Source of the DNA: Bremerella cremea
Lineage (GTDB): Bacteria; Planctomycetota; Planctomycetia; Pirellulales; Pirellulaceae
DNA: 64,000 nt
NCBI RefSeq assembly: GCF_003335505.1
Contig: NZ_QPEX01000045.1
Coordinates: 558,001-622,000 of the forward strand
Reading direction: 5' to 3'
Position 1 is the first letter of the stretch; each line of letters begins with the position of its first letter. Both the position numbers and the translations under genes were made by a program. This document shows, in pieces, positions 7,601-16,884 of this stretch. A model generated the notes under the pieces. It ran no database searches. It was not told the DNA's origin and worked only from the letters and a program-made list of their open reading frames with translations.

Positions 7601-10462
7601 CTAGCTATCAATTTCAAATGGCTCGCATTCGGCCCAGTTCTGTCCCGTTTCGACATCGACCACCAAGGGGACATCCAACGTGATCGCACAAACCATCTCG
7701 TGCGAAATCAATTTCACCAACGCTTGCACTTCTTCTGGTGGTGCCTCGAACACCAATTCGTCGTGGATTTGTAGCAACAGCTTCGATGCCAGCCCTGAAA
7801 CGCTCAACGCACGGTGAACTCGGAGCATGGCCAACTTGATAATATCTGCCGCCGATCCCTGGATCACGGTATTTACGGCAGTCCGCTCTGGCATGAGGAG
7901 TTGCCGAGCCATGGGATCACGCTTTTGGGGAGAACGGACACCGTCGATCTTTCGCCGACGCCCAAGAATTGTCTTCACGTAGCCATCTTTGTAGCACTGC
8001 TGGAGGGTGTTCTCCATGAAGTCGTCGACGCCAGGATATTTCCGGAAGTAAGCGTCAATAAATCCAAAGGCTTTATCTTTCTCGATATCCAACGACTTCG
8101 CCAACCCGAAGGCGCTTTGCCCATAAACAATTCCGAAGTTAATCGCCTTCGCGCTGCGACGCTCGCTGGAAGTCACTTCGGCCAGTGGAATGCCATACAC
8201 CTCGGATGCAACCCGTGCGTGGATATCTTGATTTTGTTGGTACGCATCGAGCAGGGCTTGGTCTTTGCTGTAATGTGCCAACACACGCAGTTCGATCTGC
8301 GAATAGTCTGCACAAACCAAAACCCAATCTTCGCGGCTGGCCTTGAACGCCGAGCGAATGTCTTTCCCTTCTTTGGTGCGGATCGGAATGTTCTGCAAGT
8401 TCGGCTCGTTCGAGCTAAGCCGCCCTGTTGCCGCGACCACTTGATTGAACGAAGTGTGAACCAAATTGGTCTTCGGGCAGATCATATTCGGTAGAGCGTC
8501 GATATAGGTATTCTTCAGCTTGGCGTACTGACGATACTCGACGATCTTTTGCGGTAGCGGATCTTGCTTGGCTAGTTGCTCCAGTACTTCGGCATCGGTC
8601 GAGGCCCCTGTTTTGGTCTTCTTGATGACCGGAAGCCCTCGTTTTTCAAATAAGATCTCAGCCAACTGTTTCGGCGAAGCGATATTGAACGGTTGCTCGG
8701 CGATCTCGTAAATCTGTTTTTCCAGATCGTCCAACCGCTGACCGTAATCACGGCTAAGTTGATCGAGTCGCTCGGTATCGACACGGATACCGTTGTATTC
8801 CATTTCGACCAGGACATCGATCAGCGGAATCTCGACGTCGTCGAACAGATCGTTCAGACCTTCTTCGTCCAGCCGTTGACTGAGTATCTCGTACAGTCGC
8901 AGCGGAATATCCGCATCTTCGCAGGCATAGTACGAAACCTTCTCAACCGGCACTTCACTCATCAAGATCTGCTTCTTACCGGTTCCAATGAGCTCGGTAA
9001 TCTTGACCGTGTCGTGCTGAAGATATCGTCGGGCCAGTTCGTCTAAACCATGCGAACGTGCTCCTGCCTCAAGCAGGTAGTGGGCAATCATCGAATCGAA
9101 GTCGATACCTGCCAACTGTACGCCTACGCCACGGAAAACAATCTCGTCATACTTAAGATTCTGCCCCAACTTCTTCACGTTGGGATTTTCCAGTACCGGT
9201 CGCAAAATCTCGATCGCCTCGTTCAGCGGAAGTTGTACATCTTCGGCTGGGGCCTGAATGGGAATGTAGCGGGCGATGCCTGGTTTCCAAGAGATCGAAA
9301 TCCCGACTAAGTCGGCCCAGCGCGGGCTGGTGTGGGTCGTTTCCGTATCGATCGAAATTCGCTTCTGTTCCGCCAGTACCTTTACCAGTTCGCGTAATTG
9401 GTCGAGCGTTTCGATCGTCTGATAGTCCAGCGTGTCTTGCTGCAACTGGCTGACCGGCTTGCTCCCCTGCCCTGCCACCGAGGCCGATAACGCTTCCAGT
9501 TGCTTTGGCAAAGTGCGAAAACCATACTCGTTGCAAATCGCTTCGCAGGCCTCGGCATCGGCAGGTCCGACTAAAAACCGAGCCCAATCCCACTCAATGG
9601 GTACGTCGTCGCGTAGCCGAACCAACACTTTGCTCAGCATCGCCTTCTCGCGACCATTGGCAAGGTTCTCTTTTCGCTTCTTGCCAGAGATCTTATCGAC
9701 GTTGTCCAGCACTTGTTCCAGCGTATCGAACTCGTTGAGCAGTTCCTTGGCAATTTTGGGACCAATTAAGGGAATGCCGGGTACGTTGTCGACCGGGTCA
9801 CCGACCATGGCCTGAAAGTCGACCACCTGATCCGGGCGAATCCCCCAGTCACCGAGCAGCGCTTCGGCATCGTAGAAGGCATCTTTCCGCACGTTGAACA
9901 GCCGTACGTTGTCGGTAATCAACTGCCGACAGTCTTTGTCGGTCGTGACCAGGGTACAAACTCCCCCTCGCTCATCAACCACTTTGGCCATCGCGGCCAA
10001 CACGTCATCCGCCTCAAAGCCCGGCGACTCGACCACCGGAATGTTCATCGCGTCGAGCAGCCGTCGGATCCCTTCGATCTGCGAAGGAAGTTCCTCGGGC
10101 ATTTCAGATCGATTGACCTTGTAGTCGTCGTACAAATCGTGACGAAACGTCGGTCCGTGCATGTCGAACGCGCAGATCAAATAGTCCGGCTTCTTTTTCT
10201 CTAGCAGAAAGATCATGTCCCGGGCGAAACCATAAATGGCCGCCACCGGCTGCCCGGCCGGACCGGTCATTGGCTTAATGGCATGGAACACCTGAAAGAT
10301 CAACGAATGGGAGTCGACAATCCAGACATTTTTGCCGCGCAGATCGTTCGGATCGGTCTCTTCCTGTGGCTGCTGGGTGGGGATCGGCGATTTTTCCGAA
10401 ATTTCCTCGGAAGTGTGCGTGTCGAATCCAAGCGACGTCTGCCGAGTGCGTTTTGTCATCAT
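7601..10462 (-). CDS. polA: DNA polymerase I
   Basis: PolA fills gaps and removes RNA primers. I start it at the ATG at 10460-10462 (MMTKRTRQ, 953 residues); an in-frame TTG at 10486 would add eight residues but has no ribosome site. Three domains are present. The 5'-3' exonuclease has IVDSHSLIFQ, FEADDVLAAMA and MVGDPVDNVPGIPLIGPK. The 3'-5' proofreading exonuclease looks active: SIDTETT (Exo I), GQNLKYDEIVF (Exo II) and YYACEDADIPLRL (Exo III). The polymerase has motif A DYSQIELRVLAHY, motif B RRSAKAINFGIVYG and motif C QIHDELVFE near residue 900. Before the first domain is a ~40-residue polar leader. Intact proofreading separates it from Taq-like enzymes. Confidence 0.97.
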   Translation of the reverse strand: MMTKRTRQTSLGFDTHTSEEISEKSPIPTQQPQEETDPNDLRGKNVWIVDSHSLIFQVFHAIKPMTGPAGQPVAAIYGFARDMIFLLEKKKPDYLICAFDMHGPTFRHDLYDDYKVNRSEMPEELPSQIEGIRRLLDAMNIPVVESPGFEADDVLAAMAKVVDERGGVCTLVTTDKDCRQLITDNVRLFNVRKDAFYDAEALLGDWGIRPDQVVDFQAMVGDPVDNVPGIPLIGPKIAKELLNEFDTLEQVLDNVDKISGKKRKENLANGREKAMLSKVLVRLRDDVPIEWDWARFLVGPADAEACEAICNEYGFRTLPKQLEALSASVAGQGSKPVSQLQQDTLDYQTIETLDQLRELVKVLAEQKRISIDTETTHTSPRWADLVGISISWKPGIARYIPIQAPAEDVQLPLNEAIEILRPVLENPNVKKLGQNLKYDEIVFRGVGVQLAGIDFDSMIAHYLLEAGARSHGLDELARRYLQHDTVKITELIGTGKKQILMSEVPVEKVSYYACEDADIPLRLYEILSQRLDEEGLNDLFDDVEIPLIDVLVEMEYNGIRVDTERLDQLSRDYGQRLDDLEKQIYEIAEQPFNIASPKQLAEILFEKRGLPVIKKTKTGASTDAEVLEQLAKQDPLPQKIVEYRQYAKLKNTYIDALPNMICPKTNLVHTSFNQVVAATGRLSSNEPNLQNIPIRTKEGKDIRSAFKASREDWVLVCADYSQIELRVLAHYSKDQALLDAYQQNQDIHARVASEVYGIPLAEVTSSERRSAKAINFGIVYGQSAFGLAKSLDIEKDKAFGFIDAYFRKYPGVDDFMENTLQQCYKDGYVKTILGRRRKIDGVRSPQKRDPMARQLLMPERTAVNTVIQGSAADIIKLAMLRVHRALSVSGLASKLLLQIHDELVFEAPPEEVQALVKLISHEMVCAITLDVPLVVDVETGQNWAECEPFEIDS

Positions 10463-10960
10463 TCCATCTACGAAAAAAGAAGCCAACAGCTTATCTGGGA
10501 CTCAAATCTGTTCGTAGATTATTGTGTAGTAACGAGTTACGAACAAGCGTCTGGACGCGAAACGCCTCATTCACGCGATTCTCCGGAAATCAACACGCCT
10601 CCCTGAAGGAACGTAGCCGGAAAGCATCTTGCTGCAATTCCGCAACATCGACTGGAATCCATTGATATCAAACGACTTACATCAATACCAAATCATTGAC
10701 TTTCCGGTCTGTCCCGATTAAACTTACAAGTGCTGGCAATCAATTAGCTAGCCATCCCCTCGTCCCAAACGCTAATCTGCCCTACGGCTAACCTTATCGA
10801 ATTAGAAGGTCTTTCCGGCCTTCTCCGCATAAATTACTCGATCCGCACCAATCAGCGGATTGGAATTTGCCCGAGCTTTGACTAATTTAGGCAAACTAGG
10901 GAGATCGTTACGTTCACCACACGGTCCCCGGTACTTGTCGCCCGAAGGAGAAACTCGCCC
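10463..10960. other. 498-base divergent intergenic region between polA and the coiled-coil gene
   Basis: It is AT-rich relative to neighbours, contains no convincing coding frame, and must hold the promoters of polA (minus) and the gene at 10961 (plus). CCCGAAGGAGAAACTCGCCC before the ATG at 10961 provides a strong ribosome site (AAGGAG, about 11 bases before the ATG). I see no palindromic operator that I would defend. Confidence 0.4.
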
Positions 10961-12361
10961 ATGGCGTCCCGTGATAACCAAGGTCTGCATATCTCTCTGA
11001 TTCTGTTAGTGATGATGGTCTTAGGCCTCGGCATCGTTGCCGGCGTGTTTTACAACGCCAACGCGAAAGCTCAAGCCGACGCGAAGCAAGCGAACAACGC
11101 GGCTCAAACGGCGCAGTCTTCGCAGCGAGAAGCAATGACCAATCTCAACCGGTTGAAGGTCATGATTGGCCACACCGAAGAGACCTCGATGGAAGAAGTA
11201 GAAACCCAGTTCGCCAACGACGTAGCCTCCTTCGTAGCGGACGAAAACGGGACGCCTGCCGACATTCAAGCGATGAGCTATCGCAAGATCCCGGTCGAGC
11301 TTCGCAACAAGTACGCGACCCTCGAACAACAGCTCGCATCTGCTCGGGAACAAGTCAACACCATCACTGCCGAACGCGACGCAGCTCGGGCTGAAAAAGC
11401 TTCGAGCGTCGCTCAAGCCATTTCCGCGAAAGACGACGCCGAAGCCAAACTACGTAAGTTGACCGCAGACGCCCAAACCGAACGAACCTCGCTACAGAAT
11501 CAGCAGAAAGAAGTTCTCGCTGCCAAGGCAGGTATCGAAGGCAAAGTTGCCCAGGTTCAAGCAACCGCCGCTAGTGAGCAAGCAGCCCTGAACAAAACCA
11601 TCAACGAACAACAACAACGCATTGTTGGCTTGCTAAAAATTACCGAAGACCTGAAGCCCAAAACTGGCGACCGTCCTGATGGAAAAATTGTGTGGTCGAA
11701 CCCCCGCAATAAAACCGTGTGGGTGAACCTCGGCTCGTCGGACATGCTGCGTCCCCAAATGACCTTTAGTGTCTACCCATTTGGCCAAGAAAGCCTAGTC
11801 GACTCGAAACCGAAAGCGATGATCGAGATCACGCGAATTCACTCCGGCAACCAAGCAGAAGCACGTATTACCCAGTCCGATGTGGGCGATCCTGTGATGC
11901 CTGGCGATGCAATCTTCACCCCAATTTGGACGCCAGGTCGTTCCGAAAAGTTTGCTATCGTTGGTTTGATCGATATCGACCGAGATGGCAAAGACGATAG
12001 CGAAACCTTGCGAGACATCATTGAAACGGCTGGTGGCCAAGTAGTCGCCTATGTTGACGGCAAGGGTGACATTAAAGGCAATTTAACCCCAGAAGTTCGT
12101 TACTTGATTCTGGGTGATCGGCCAACCGATCGAACCTCGGAAGGTGGCTTGAAAGCCTACACTGAAATGAGCGAAACGGCTCGAAACAATGGTATCGAAG
12201 CCATTCGAGTCGACCAGTTCATTCAATGGGCTGGTTATGTCGGGGCAGAAGAGCTGGTTCGCCTCAACTCTGGCTCGCGTCTCGAAGAGATCGAAGCCGC
12301 CAAGGAAAAAGAGCAAGCCGGTTTCCAGAAACGTCGCCCAACCGGTAACAGCGCGTTCTAA
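10961..12361 (+). CDS. Membrane-anchored coiled-coil protein with BRCT-like C-terminus, function unknown
   Basis: The 466-residue protein has one N-terminal membrane helix (residues 10-31, SLILLVMMVLGLGIVAGVF). A long Ala/Glu/Gln-rich coiled coil follows (about 36-230). A beta-rich segment comes next (about 235-325, VNLGSSDMLRPQMTFSVYP). The C-terminal part (about 328-440) has the outline of a BRCT fold: KFAIVGLIDID, then LRDIIETAGGQVVAYV, then a hydrophobic VRYLILGD strand, a helix of YTEMSETARNNGIEAIR and VDQFIQWAGY. I recognise no named family; the BRCT suggestion rests on pattern alone. The tail (SRLEEIEAAKEKEQAG) is charged. It stands alone, with its own promoter region and a strong terminator 30 bases after the stop. 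Confidence 0.8.
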   Translation: MASRDNQGLHISLILLVMMVLGLGIVAGVFYNANAKAQADAKQANNAAQTAQSSQREAMTNLNRLKVMIGHTEETSMEEVETQFANDVASFVADENGTPADIQAMSYRKIPVELRNKYATLEQQLASAREQVNTITAERDAARAEKASSVAQAISAKDDAEAKLRKLTADAQTERTSLQNQQKEVLAAKAGIEGKVAQVQATAASEQAALNKTINEQQQRIVGLLKITEDLKPKTGDRPDGKIVWSNPRNKTVWVNLGSSDMLRPQMTFSVYPFGQESLVDSKPKAMIEITRIHSGNQAEARITQSDVGDPVMPGDAIFTPIWTPGRSEKFAIVGLIDIDRDGKDDSETLRDIIETAGGQVVAYVDGKGDIKGNLTPEVRYLILGDRPTDRTSEGGLKAYTEMSETARNNGIEAIRVDQFIQWAGYVGAEELVRLNSGSRLEEIEAAKEKEQAGFQKRRPTGNSAF

Positions 12362-12390
12362 GACGCACCGCTCTGACCAAGTTTCCCTAA

Positions 12391-12418
12391 AAGCCGAGGT
12401 ACTGACCTCGGCTTTTTT
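12391..12418 (+). terminator. Rho-independent terminator
   Basis: A perfect 10-bp stem, AAGCCGAGGT and ACCTCGGCTT, closes a 4-base loop (ACTG) and runs into TTTT. It ends the transcript of the coiled-coil gene. Confidence 0.9.
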
Positions 12419-12466
12419 CATGCGCAGTCTCAGGCTATAAAGAGCCAAAACCCGAGACGATTGACT

Positions 12467-12566
12467 TCTGCGCGAGCAATCCAGCAGGGACGATCAACGG
12501 AAGCTCCGGAAATCGTGGCTAAACGGATCGATCGATGCTTGGCTTGCTTGCGCAAACATCAACAAC
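12467..12566. repeat. Dispersed ~100-bp repeat, copy A
   Basis: This stretch aligns with 48072-48170 in the same orientation, at roughly 70% identity by eye. Shared blocks include AGCAATCCA, CGGAAGCTCC, TCGTGGC and, near the end, GCGCA-ACATCAA. It lies between the terminator at 12391-12418 and the YbjQ-family gene at 12593, in non-coding DNA. I do not recognise the element. Confidence 0.6.
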
Positions 12567-12592
12567 CCTTCTTAGCGTGTAAGGCACCGACC

Positions 12593-12913
12593 ATGATCAT
12601 CACGACAGGCAACGACATCGCTGGCCATGAAATCGTTGACTACCTGGGAGTCGTGCGGGGCATCGTTGTCCGCTCGACCGGAATCGCCCGAGGTTTCATC
12701 GGCGGGATACGCTCGATTGGCGGAGGCAACATTCCTGAATACGCTTCGGTATGCGAAGAGGCACGCCAGCATGCTTACGACTTGATGGTACAACATGCCC
12801 GCGAACATGGTGCCGACGCAGTGATTGCCGTGCGCTACGATGCCACCGAGTTCATGCAAGGTTCCACCGAAGTTCTCGCCTATGGAACCGCCGTGAAGAT
12901 TGTCCGAGTCTAA
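12593..12913 (+). CDS. YbjQ family (DUF74) heavy-metal-binding-type protein
   Basis: The ATG at 12593 is chosen because AAGG lies 8 bases upstream and the protein then begins MIITTGNDIAGHEIVDYLGVV, the standard YbjQ opening. The 106-residue product matches this small pentameric family in length and motifs: GIARGFIGGIRSIGGGNIPEY, a central helix ARQHAYDLMVQHAREHGADAVI, then VRYDATEF and YGTAVKI at the end. A reading from 12461 would add 44 residues that overlap the dispersed repeat and lack family support. The function of YbjQ proteins is not settled; a 'heavy-metal-binding' label comes from structural similarity. Neighbours give no clue. Confidence 0.9.
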   Translation: MIITTGNDIAGHEIVDYLGVVRGIVVRSTGIARGFIGGIRSIGGGNIPEYASVCEEARQHAYDLMVQHAREHGADAVIAVRYDATEFMQGSTEVLAYGTAVKIVRV

Positions 12914-12954
12914 GAGGCTGCTGGCGTCGGTGGTGCGCCGGAACGCAGCCAAGC

Positions 12955-13416
12955 CTAATGCCCGTGGTTACGTTCGGTCGCGACCGCTTGCCGCCAAAGA
13001 TGATAGCCAAACAACTCTTCGCCCACTTTGGTTAATTCCGTTTCTGTGCCGTGAAACTTTTCAAGCTGGACGGCAGAAACCAGAAGGCTCGGATCGACAA
13101 ACAGGCTTGCCGGATTGGCAAGCTGAAGCTCTCGGCTGATTTTCCGCAACATCTTCGTGCTTGCGGCACCGAGGCTATGCTGTTTACAAAGGTCGTCAAA
13201 CAGCTTTTGTGGGTTCTCGTTGCTAACCTCTTCGTCGTTCTCTTGCCAGCGAGAAAGTGCCCAAATCAGTGACGAGACGACCAGCACTGCCAGGGCAAGA
13301 ATGATCCAGTGGGGCAGATTGATCGTCGCGTTGTCGGCACGAAAGTGCCTGCCCATGGCCGTGAAATCGACCGGTCCATCCACCGCGAGAAGAATCAACT
13401 TTTCCCAAGCACGCAT
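12955..13416 (-). CDS. Small single-span membrane protein next to HEAT-repeat gene, unknown function
   Basis: The 153-residue product begins MRAWEKLILLAVDGPVDFTAMGRHF, has one strong membrane helix (about residues 37-56, IILALAVLVVSSLIWALSRW) and a soluble C-terminal part of ~95 residues (KLFDDLCKQHSLGAASTKMLRKIS, then PASLFVDPSLLVSAVQ). The C-terminal part is likely cytoplasmic and helical. No named family is recognised. Its start is 12 bases after the stop of the HEAT-repeat gene upstream, so the two are almost certainly cotranscribed and may work together. Confidence 0.8.
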   Translation of the reverse strand: MRAWEKLILLAVDGPVDFTAMGRHFRADNATINLPHWIILALAVLVVSSLIWALSRWQENDEEVSNENPQKLFDDLCKQHSLGAASTKMLRKISRELQLANPASLFVDPSLLVSAVQLEKFHGTETELTKVGEELFGYHLWRQAVATERNHGH

Positions 13417-13428
13417 GGTTCGATCCTT

Positions 13429-15036
13429 CTATTGAGTCACCGTAGGGGGATCGACAGCCGCCACGGTTGACTTTGTGCCGGCAATCTTCCGCAGACTCGC
13501 TTCTGCGTTTTCTCGCACACGCACATTGCGATCGAGCATGGCTTCCTTCAGCGCAGACACCACCGCCGAAGAGTGACAACGGGCCAACAAGTTGGCGGCC
13601 TCGGCCCGCAGGAAATAATCCTCGTGGCGTAACGCGTTGATTAGATCGGCTTCCATGTCTAAATGATTTTCCATGACCTCGATGATCTTAATCGCACGCA
13701 GGCGTCGTGAGCTCGCTTCGCTGGTCAGTTCTGCGGCAAGCAAACGCTGCGTATTGGTATCGATACCGCGAACCAGACGCCCATTGTTCTTCTGCGCCTC
13801 TGGATTCATCTTGTCAAAAGCGGCGAGGTAACGAGGAAAATTAAATTCAGCGAGCGCCCGACGAACAGTGTCTTGGATAACCAATTGCGGGCTATCGAGA
13901 TGCTGCAGTAACAACTTAATCGCCCCAGGAATCCCGCGTGGCCGCAATTGCCGCAGAGCCTCGGCGCGGACCGAAGAGTTGGGATCGCTGACCGCTTCTA
14001 AAATCATCTCGTTGGTTTGCGGATCGACGTAGCTGGCCAATTCTTCCAAAGCCGCCAATCGCCCAGACGAATGCCCGGAACCTGCCATCATGACCAACAA
14101 GTCGTACAAGCGGCTCGACCCAATCGAAGTCGACATGGCCATGTGAACCGCTGCCGCTTGCTGCAAGCCGTTCAACTTATCGAGCACCTTGCAATGCTCT
14201 TCTGCCCAAGCAACCTTCGATAACTTGGCCAAGTTCCGGCGTGTTTCGTCGCTAAGCGTTCCTTGCAGCCGAGTGGTCAGTTCCGACATGAAAGCAGGAT
14301 CATGCCTCAAGCCGATGATATTTAACACCGGAATGCTCGGATGCATGTCGTTCAACGTGCCGATCAGCAAATCGATAATCTCAGGCCGCGTGCTATGCCG
14401 CATCATCCGAATGATCGAACTATGGGCTGGGTGCTTGGTGTTGCTCCAAGCTTCACGCAGCAGTTGATTCTCGCGTGTGGCTAACACCAGAAACGACTCG
14501 AGAATCGCCAGCGATTCATGTTGTTCGTAGTGGCAGATGCAATTGCCAAGTGATTCGATTGCCCGCCCCCGCACGGCTTCGGTCGAACCCACCTTCTCGT
14601 CCGAGTTACGCAACTCTTTCCGCAGGTTCGCGGCCAGATTTATCAGCGTAATTCCTGCCGAGTCGCGGTATTGTTGATTGCCTTCACGGACAAGCATGAC
14701 CAGCGAAGGGATCAGCTCATACTCGTAAACCTGGCCGAGAATCTCTAAGCCGAGCGAAAATTCCGCCGGATCGCTGGAATGAATCATCTCTCGCAAAGCG
14801 ATTTCCAACGAAATACCGGACAGTTCGATCCAGCTTTTCTGCACTTGGGTAAATTGTCGCCAGCGTTGCACAATCGCCCTCTGGGCTACGACGTGCCGCT
14901 GATGCAACAGCGAGGACAACGCGGACTCTCGAATATCGGAATAAGGGGAATCGAGCGCGTCAACAAGCACCGGCACAACCGCATGGTTGTCCGTACTTGC
15001 AAACAGCTGAAAAGTCTTTTCGATTCCGGTTGGCAC
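13429..15036 (-). CDS. HEAT-repeat protein
   Basis: The 535-residue protein is built largely of helical HEAT-like repeats. At least eight units can be seen, for example VVPVLVDALDSPYSDIRESALSS near the start, MILEAVSDPNSSVRAEALRQL in the middle, and ALRHEDYFLRAEAANLLAR and ALKEAMLDRNVRVRENAEASL near the end. There is no signal peptide or membrane helix, so it should be cytoplasmic. HEAT arrays are protein-binding scaffolds; nothing catalytic is visible. The start is GTG (15034-15036) with GGGA about 9 bases upstream. Downstream, 12 bases away, is a small membrane protein, which suggests the HEAT protein may be recruited to the membrane by it. Confidence 0.85.
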   Translation of the reverse strand: MPTGIEKTFQLFASTDNHAVVPVLVDALDSPYSDIRESALSSLLHQRHVVAQRAIVQRWRQFTQVQKSWIELSGISLEIALREMIHSSDPAEFSLGLEILGQVYEYELIPSLVMLVREGNQQYRDSAGITLINLAANLRKELRNSDEKVGSTEAVRGRAIESLGNCICHYEQHESLAILESFLVLATRENQLLREAWSNTKHPAHSSIIRMMRHSTRPEIIDLLIGTLNDMHPSIPVLNIIGLRHDPAFMSELTTRLQGTLSDETRRNLAKLSKVAWAEEHCKVLDKLNGLQQAAAVHMAMSTSIGSSRLYDLLVMMAGSGHSSGRLAALEELASYVDPQTNEMILEAVSDPNSSVRAEALRQLRPRGIPGAIKLLLQHLDSPQLVIQDTVRRALAEFNFPRYLAAFDKMNPEAQKNNGRLVRGIDTNTQRLLAAELTSEASSRRLRAIKIIEVMENHLDMEADLINALRHEDYFLRAEAANLLARCHSSAVVSALKEAMLDRNVRVRENAEASLRKIAGTKSTVAAVDPPTVTQ

Positions 15037-15433
15037 TCTGGGCTTCCCAATTCATTTCAGATCGAGTCAAGCAATCATTGCCAGTCACGGTTCTATGCAA
15101 GCGCACCGCGATGACTACCCTGAAAATTTAGTTTTCGTCCTAGAGCAGGTGCGGAGGGAAACGTGGTGAATTCGTGATCCACGCAAGGGACAGCTAGAAA
15201 AATCGGCATAACCAGAACAACAATGGCCCTAGTTTGGGTGTCGGTTCCCTTTAATCATTGCTGCCGATACGAAATCCCTAGCGGGTCTATTAAGCCCGCC
15301 AAACACTTCAAGTATAGAATTTATTGATGCCTGCGTGTGTCTCTTAAAATCGATCAAACGCTTTGTCTACGAATTCAGGGGCTTCCATTGGTTGCCCCTG
15401 TTGGCCTGGCAAGGCAGCCCTCGCAAAGAGAAA
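15037..15433. other. 397-base region with no gene seen
   Basis: No coding frame on either strand has a start, ribosome site and composition that I would accept. It separates two minus-strand genes and probably contains the HEAT gene promoter. No hairpin with a T-run was found for the end of the phosphatase gene. Confidence 0.4.
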
Positions 15434-16756
15434 TTAGATATTGAACTGGCGGAGGACCAAGTCGCAAACGTCGGTGTCTGCCATCGGCGTTTCAGGATAA
15501 ACGCCCGGCTGATTAGAAAGCAAAACACCGCGTTGAGCGTCGGTTTCGGCTGGCGCCCCGTGCGAGCCCTTCACCAGGGTTGCATCGAGCGGGATCGACC
15601 GAGTTGCCATATCAACGTGCAATTCAACCGGGTCGTAGCCTGGCTTGCGATGGATATCCACCGTCCGAGCAAACTTCGGTGCCCGCGCGTCGTCTAACCA
15701 GTAGTAATAGGCTTGCCAACTGTTGGCGGTCGAAACCAGAATGACCTCGCCGCTGCGGGGATGATCGAGGAAGTATTTTCCCCGATCCTTACCGGTCAGC
15801 ACTTCTGCGATGCCAGGCTGTCCTTGGAATAGCTCGGCAACTTTCGCAATGGTTGCTTCGTCAGCATCTTTCACATAGATGTGCGAAAGCTGGTGATCAG
15901 CAAGCGCGAACGCGTCGCTGCCGCGATAGTCGATCAACTCACCTTCTTCCCCATCGTTGACCTTCAAAAGGCCAGCTTCACGCAGCACACGGTTGGGATA
16001 GGTCACATGATCGACCGGAACGATCGTGTATTCGCTGGCGATCAAGATCAACACGTCCTCGTCGTAGGCTTCTTTTAAGCCCGCAAAAAGTTCTCCCAAC
16101 ACTCCATCTAGTTCCGTAACCGACTTCATCGCGGCTTCGCTATCGGGGCCCAGCTTTTGGGCCTGATAGTCGAGGTGGGGCAGATAGATGTAGAAAAAGT
16201 TGGGTTTGTGCTTCTTCGCAGTGAGAACGGCCGTATCGGCAATCCATTTCGTCGCAGGAATCGAAGCCAAAGGCCCCCAAAAGAACTTCAAGGGAAAATG
16301 GTCGTAGGCGGCCAGCAATTCGCCGTAATATTCCGTGGGCCGCGTATAGCACCAGAGCGATTCGCTGCCATCAGGGTTATGAACCGGGGCCGGCATGCAA
16401 ACATAATCGGCTTGGCAGCGTTTGCTTAACATCGGAAACCAAACCGCCGAAGTGAGCGAGGGATTGTGCTGTTTGAGCGTATCCCAAATCTGCGGACGTT
16501 GAATCGCTTCGTTCCCCATCGTCCACAGTTCGACCTCGCCTTTCTCGCGATCGTACCAGCCGTTGGCCACTACCCCATGATCGATCGGCAACATCCCGGT
16601 CATGATGTTGGTTTCGACACACAGCGTTACCGCCGGAAAGCTAGGCACGAGCGGGGCTTGATCCCCATCTTTGGTCAACGCAGCCAGGTTCGGCATATGA
16701 GCGACATCGGAAGCGCGAAGTCCGGGAATGGAAAGAAGGACAACGTTGTCGGCCAT
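15434..16756 (-). CDS. Alkaline phosphatase superfamily protein (nucleotide pyrophosphatase type), EboF-like
   Basis: The 440-residue protein starts MADNVVLLSIPGLRASDVAHMPNLAAL and shows the type I phosphodiesterase/alkaline phosphatase superfamily pattern: PSFPAVTLCVETNIMTGMLP contains the catalytic Thr in the position used by NPP-type enzymes, followed by HGVVANGWYDRE, then YLPHLDYQAQKLGPDS (a metal-ligand Asp/His pattern), LADHQLSHIYV and a late GSHGAPAETDAQRG (His ligand). The N-terminal metal Asp is replaced (SIPGL rather than the usual D-G pattern), so metal binding may be altered. There is no signal peptide, so a cytoplasmic location is likely. The two genes upstream on the strand are a TIM-barrel protein and a UbiA-like protein, the combination found in ebo clusters, where this type is EboF. 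Confidence 0.85.
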   Translation of the reverse strand: MADNVVLLSIPGLRASDVAHMPNLAALTKDGDQAPLVPSFPAVTLCVETNIMTGMLPIDHGVVANGWYDREKGEVELWTMGNEAIQRPQIWDTLKQHNPSLTSAVWFPMLSKRCQADYVCMPAPVHNPDGSESLWCYTRPTEYYGELLAAYDHFPLKFFWGPLASIPATKWIADTAVLTAKKHKPNFFYIYLPHLDYQAQKLGPDSEAAMKSVTELDGVLGELFAGLKEAYDEDVLILIASEYTIVPVDHVTYPNRVLREAGLLKVNDGEEGELIDYRGSDAFALADHQLSHIYVKDADEATIAKVAELFQGQPGIAEVLTGKDRGKYFLDHPRSGEVILVSTANSWQAYYYWLDDARAPKFARTVDIHRKPGYDPVELHVDMATRSIPLDATLVKGSHGAPAETDAQRGVLLSNQPGVYPETPMADTDVCDLVLRQFNI

Positions 16757-16884
16757 AAGAAATCACTCACTTAGGAACTTAGGGGCAGGTCAATCTTTGA
16801 AGGAGGATTATGTCACTCTACCCCGAGACGCACTTCGAGGAAACCGGGAGTTCGTCTCCCAGAGAACACGGAAACCCGAGACCA

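Noticed and set aside
10463..10960. tRNA or small RNA gene in the polA upstream gap
   Set aside because: I found no cloverleaf with CCA-adjacent acceptor stem and no strong terminator inside.
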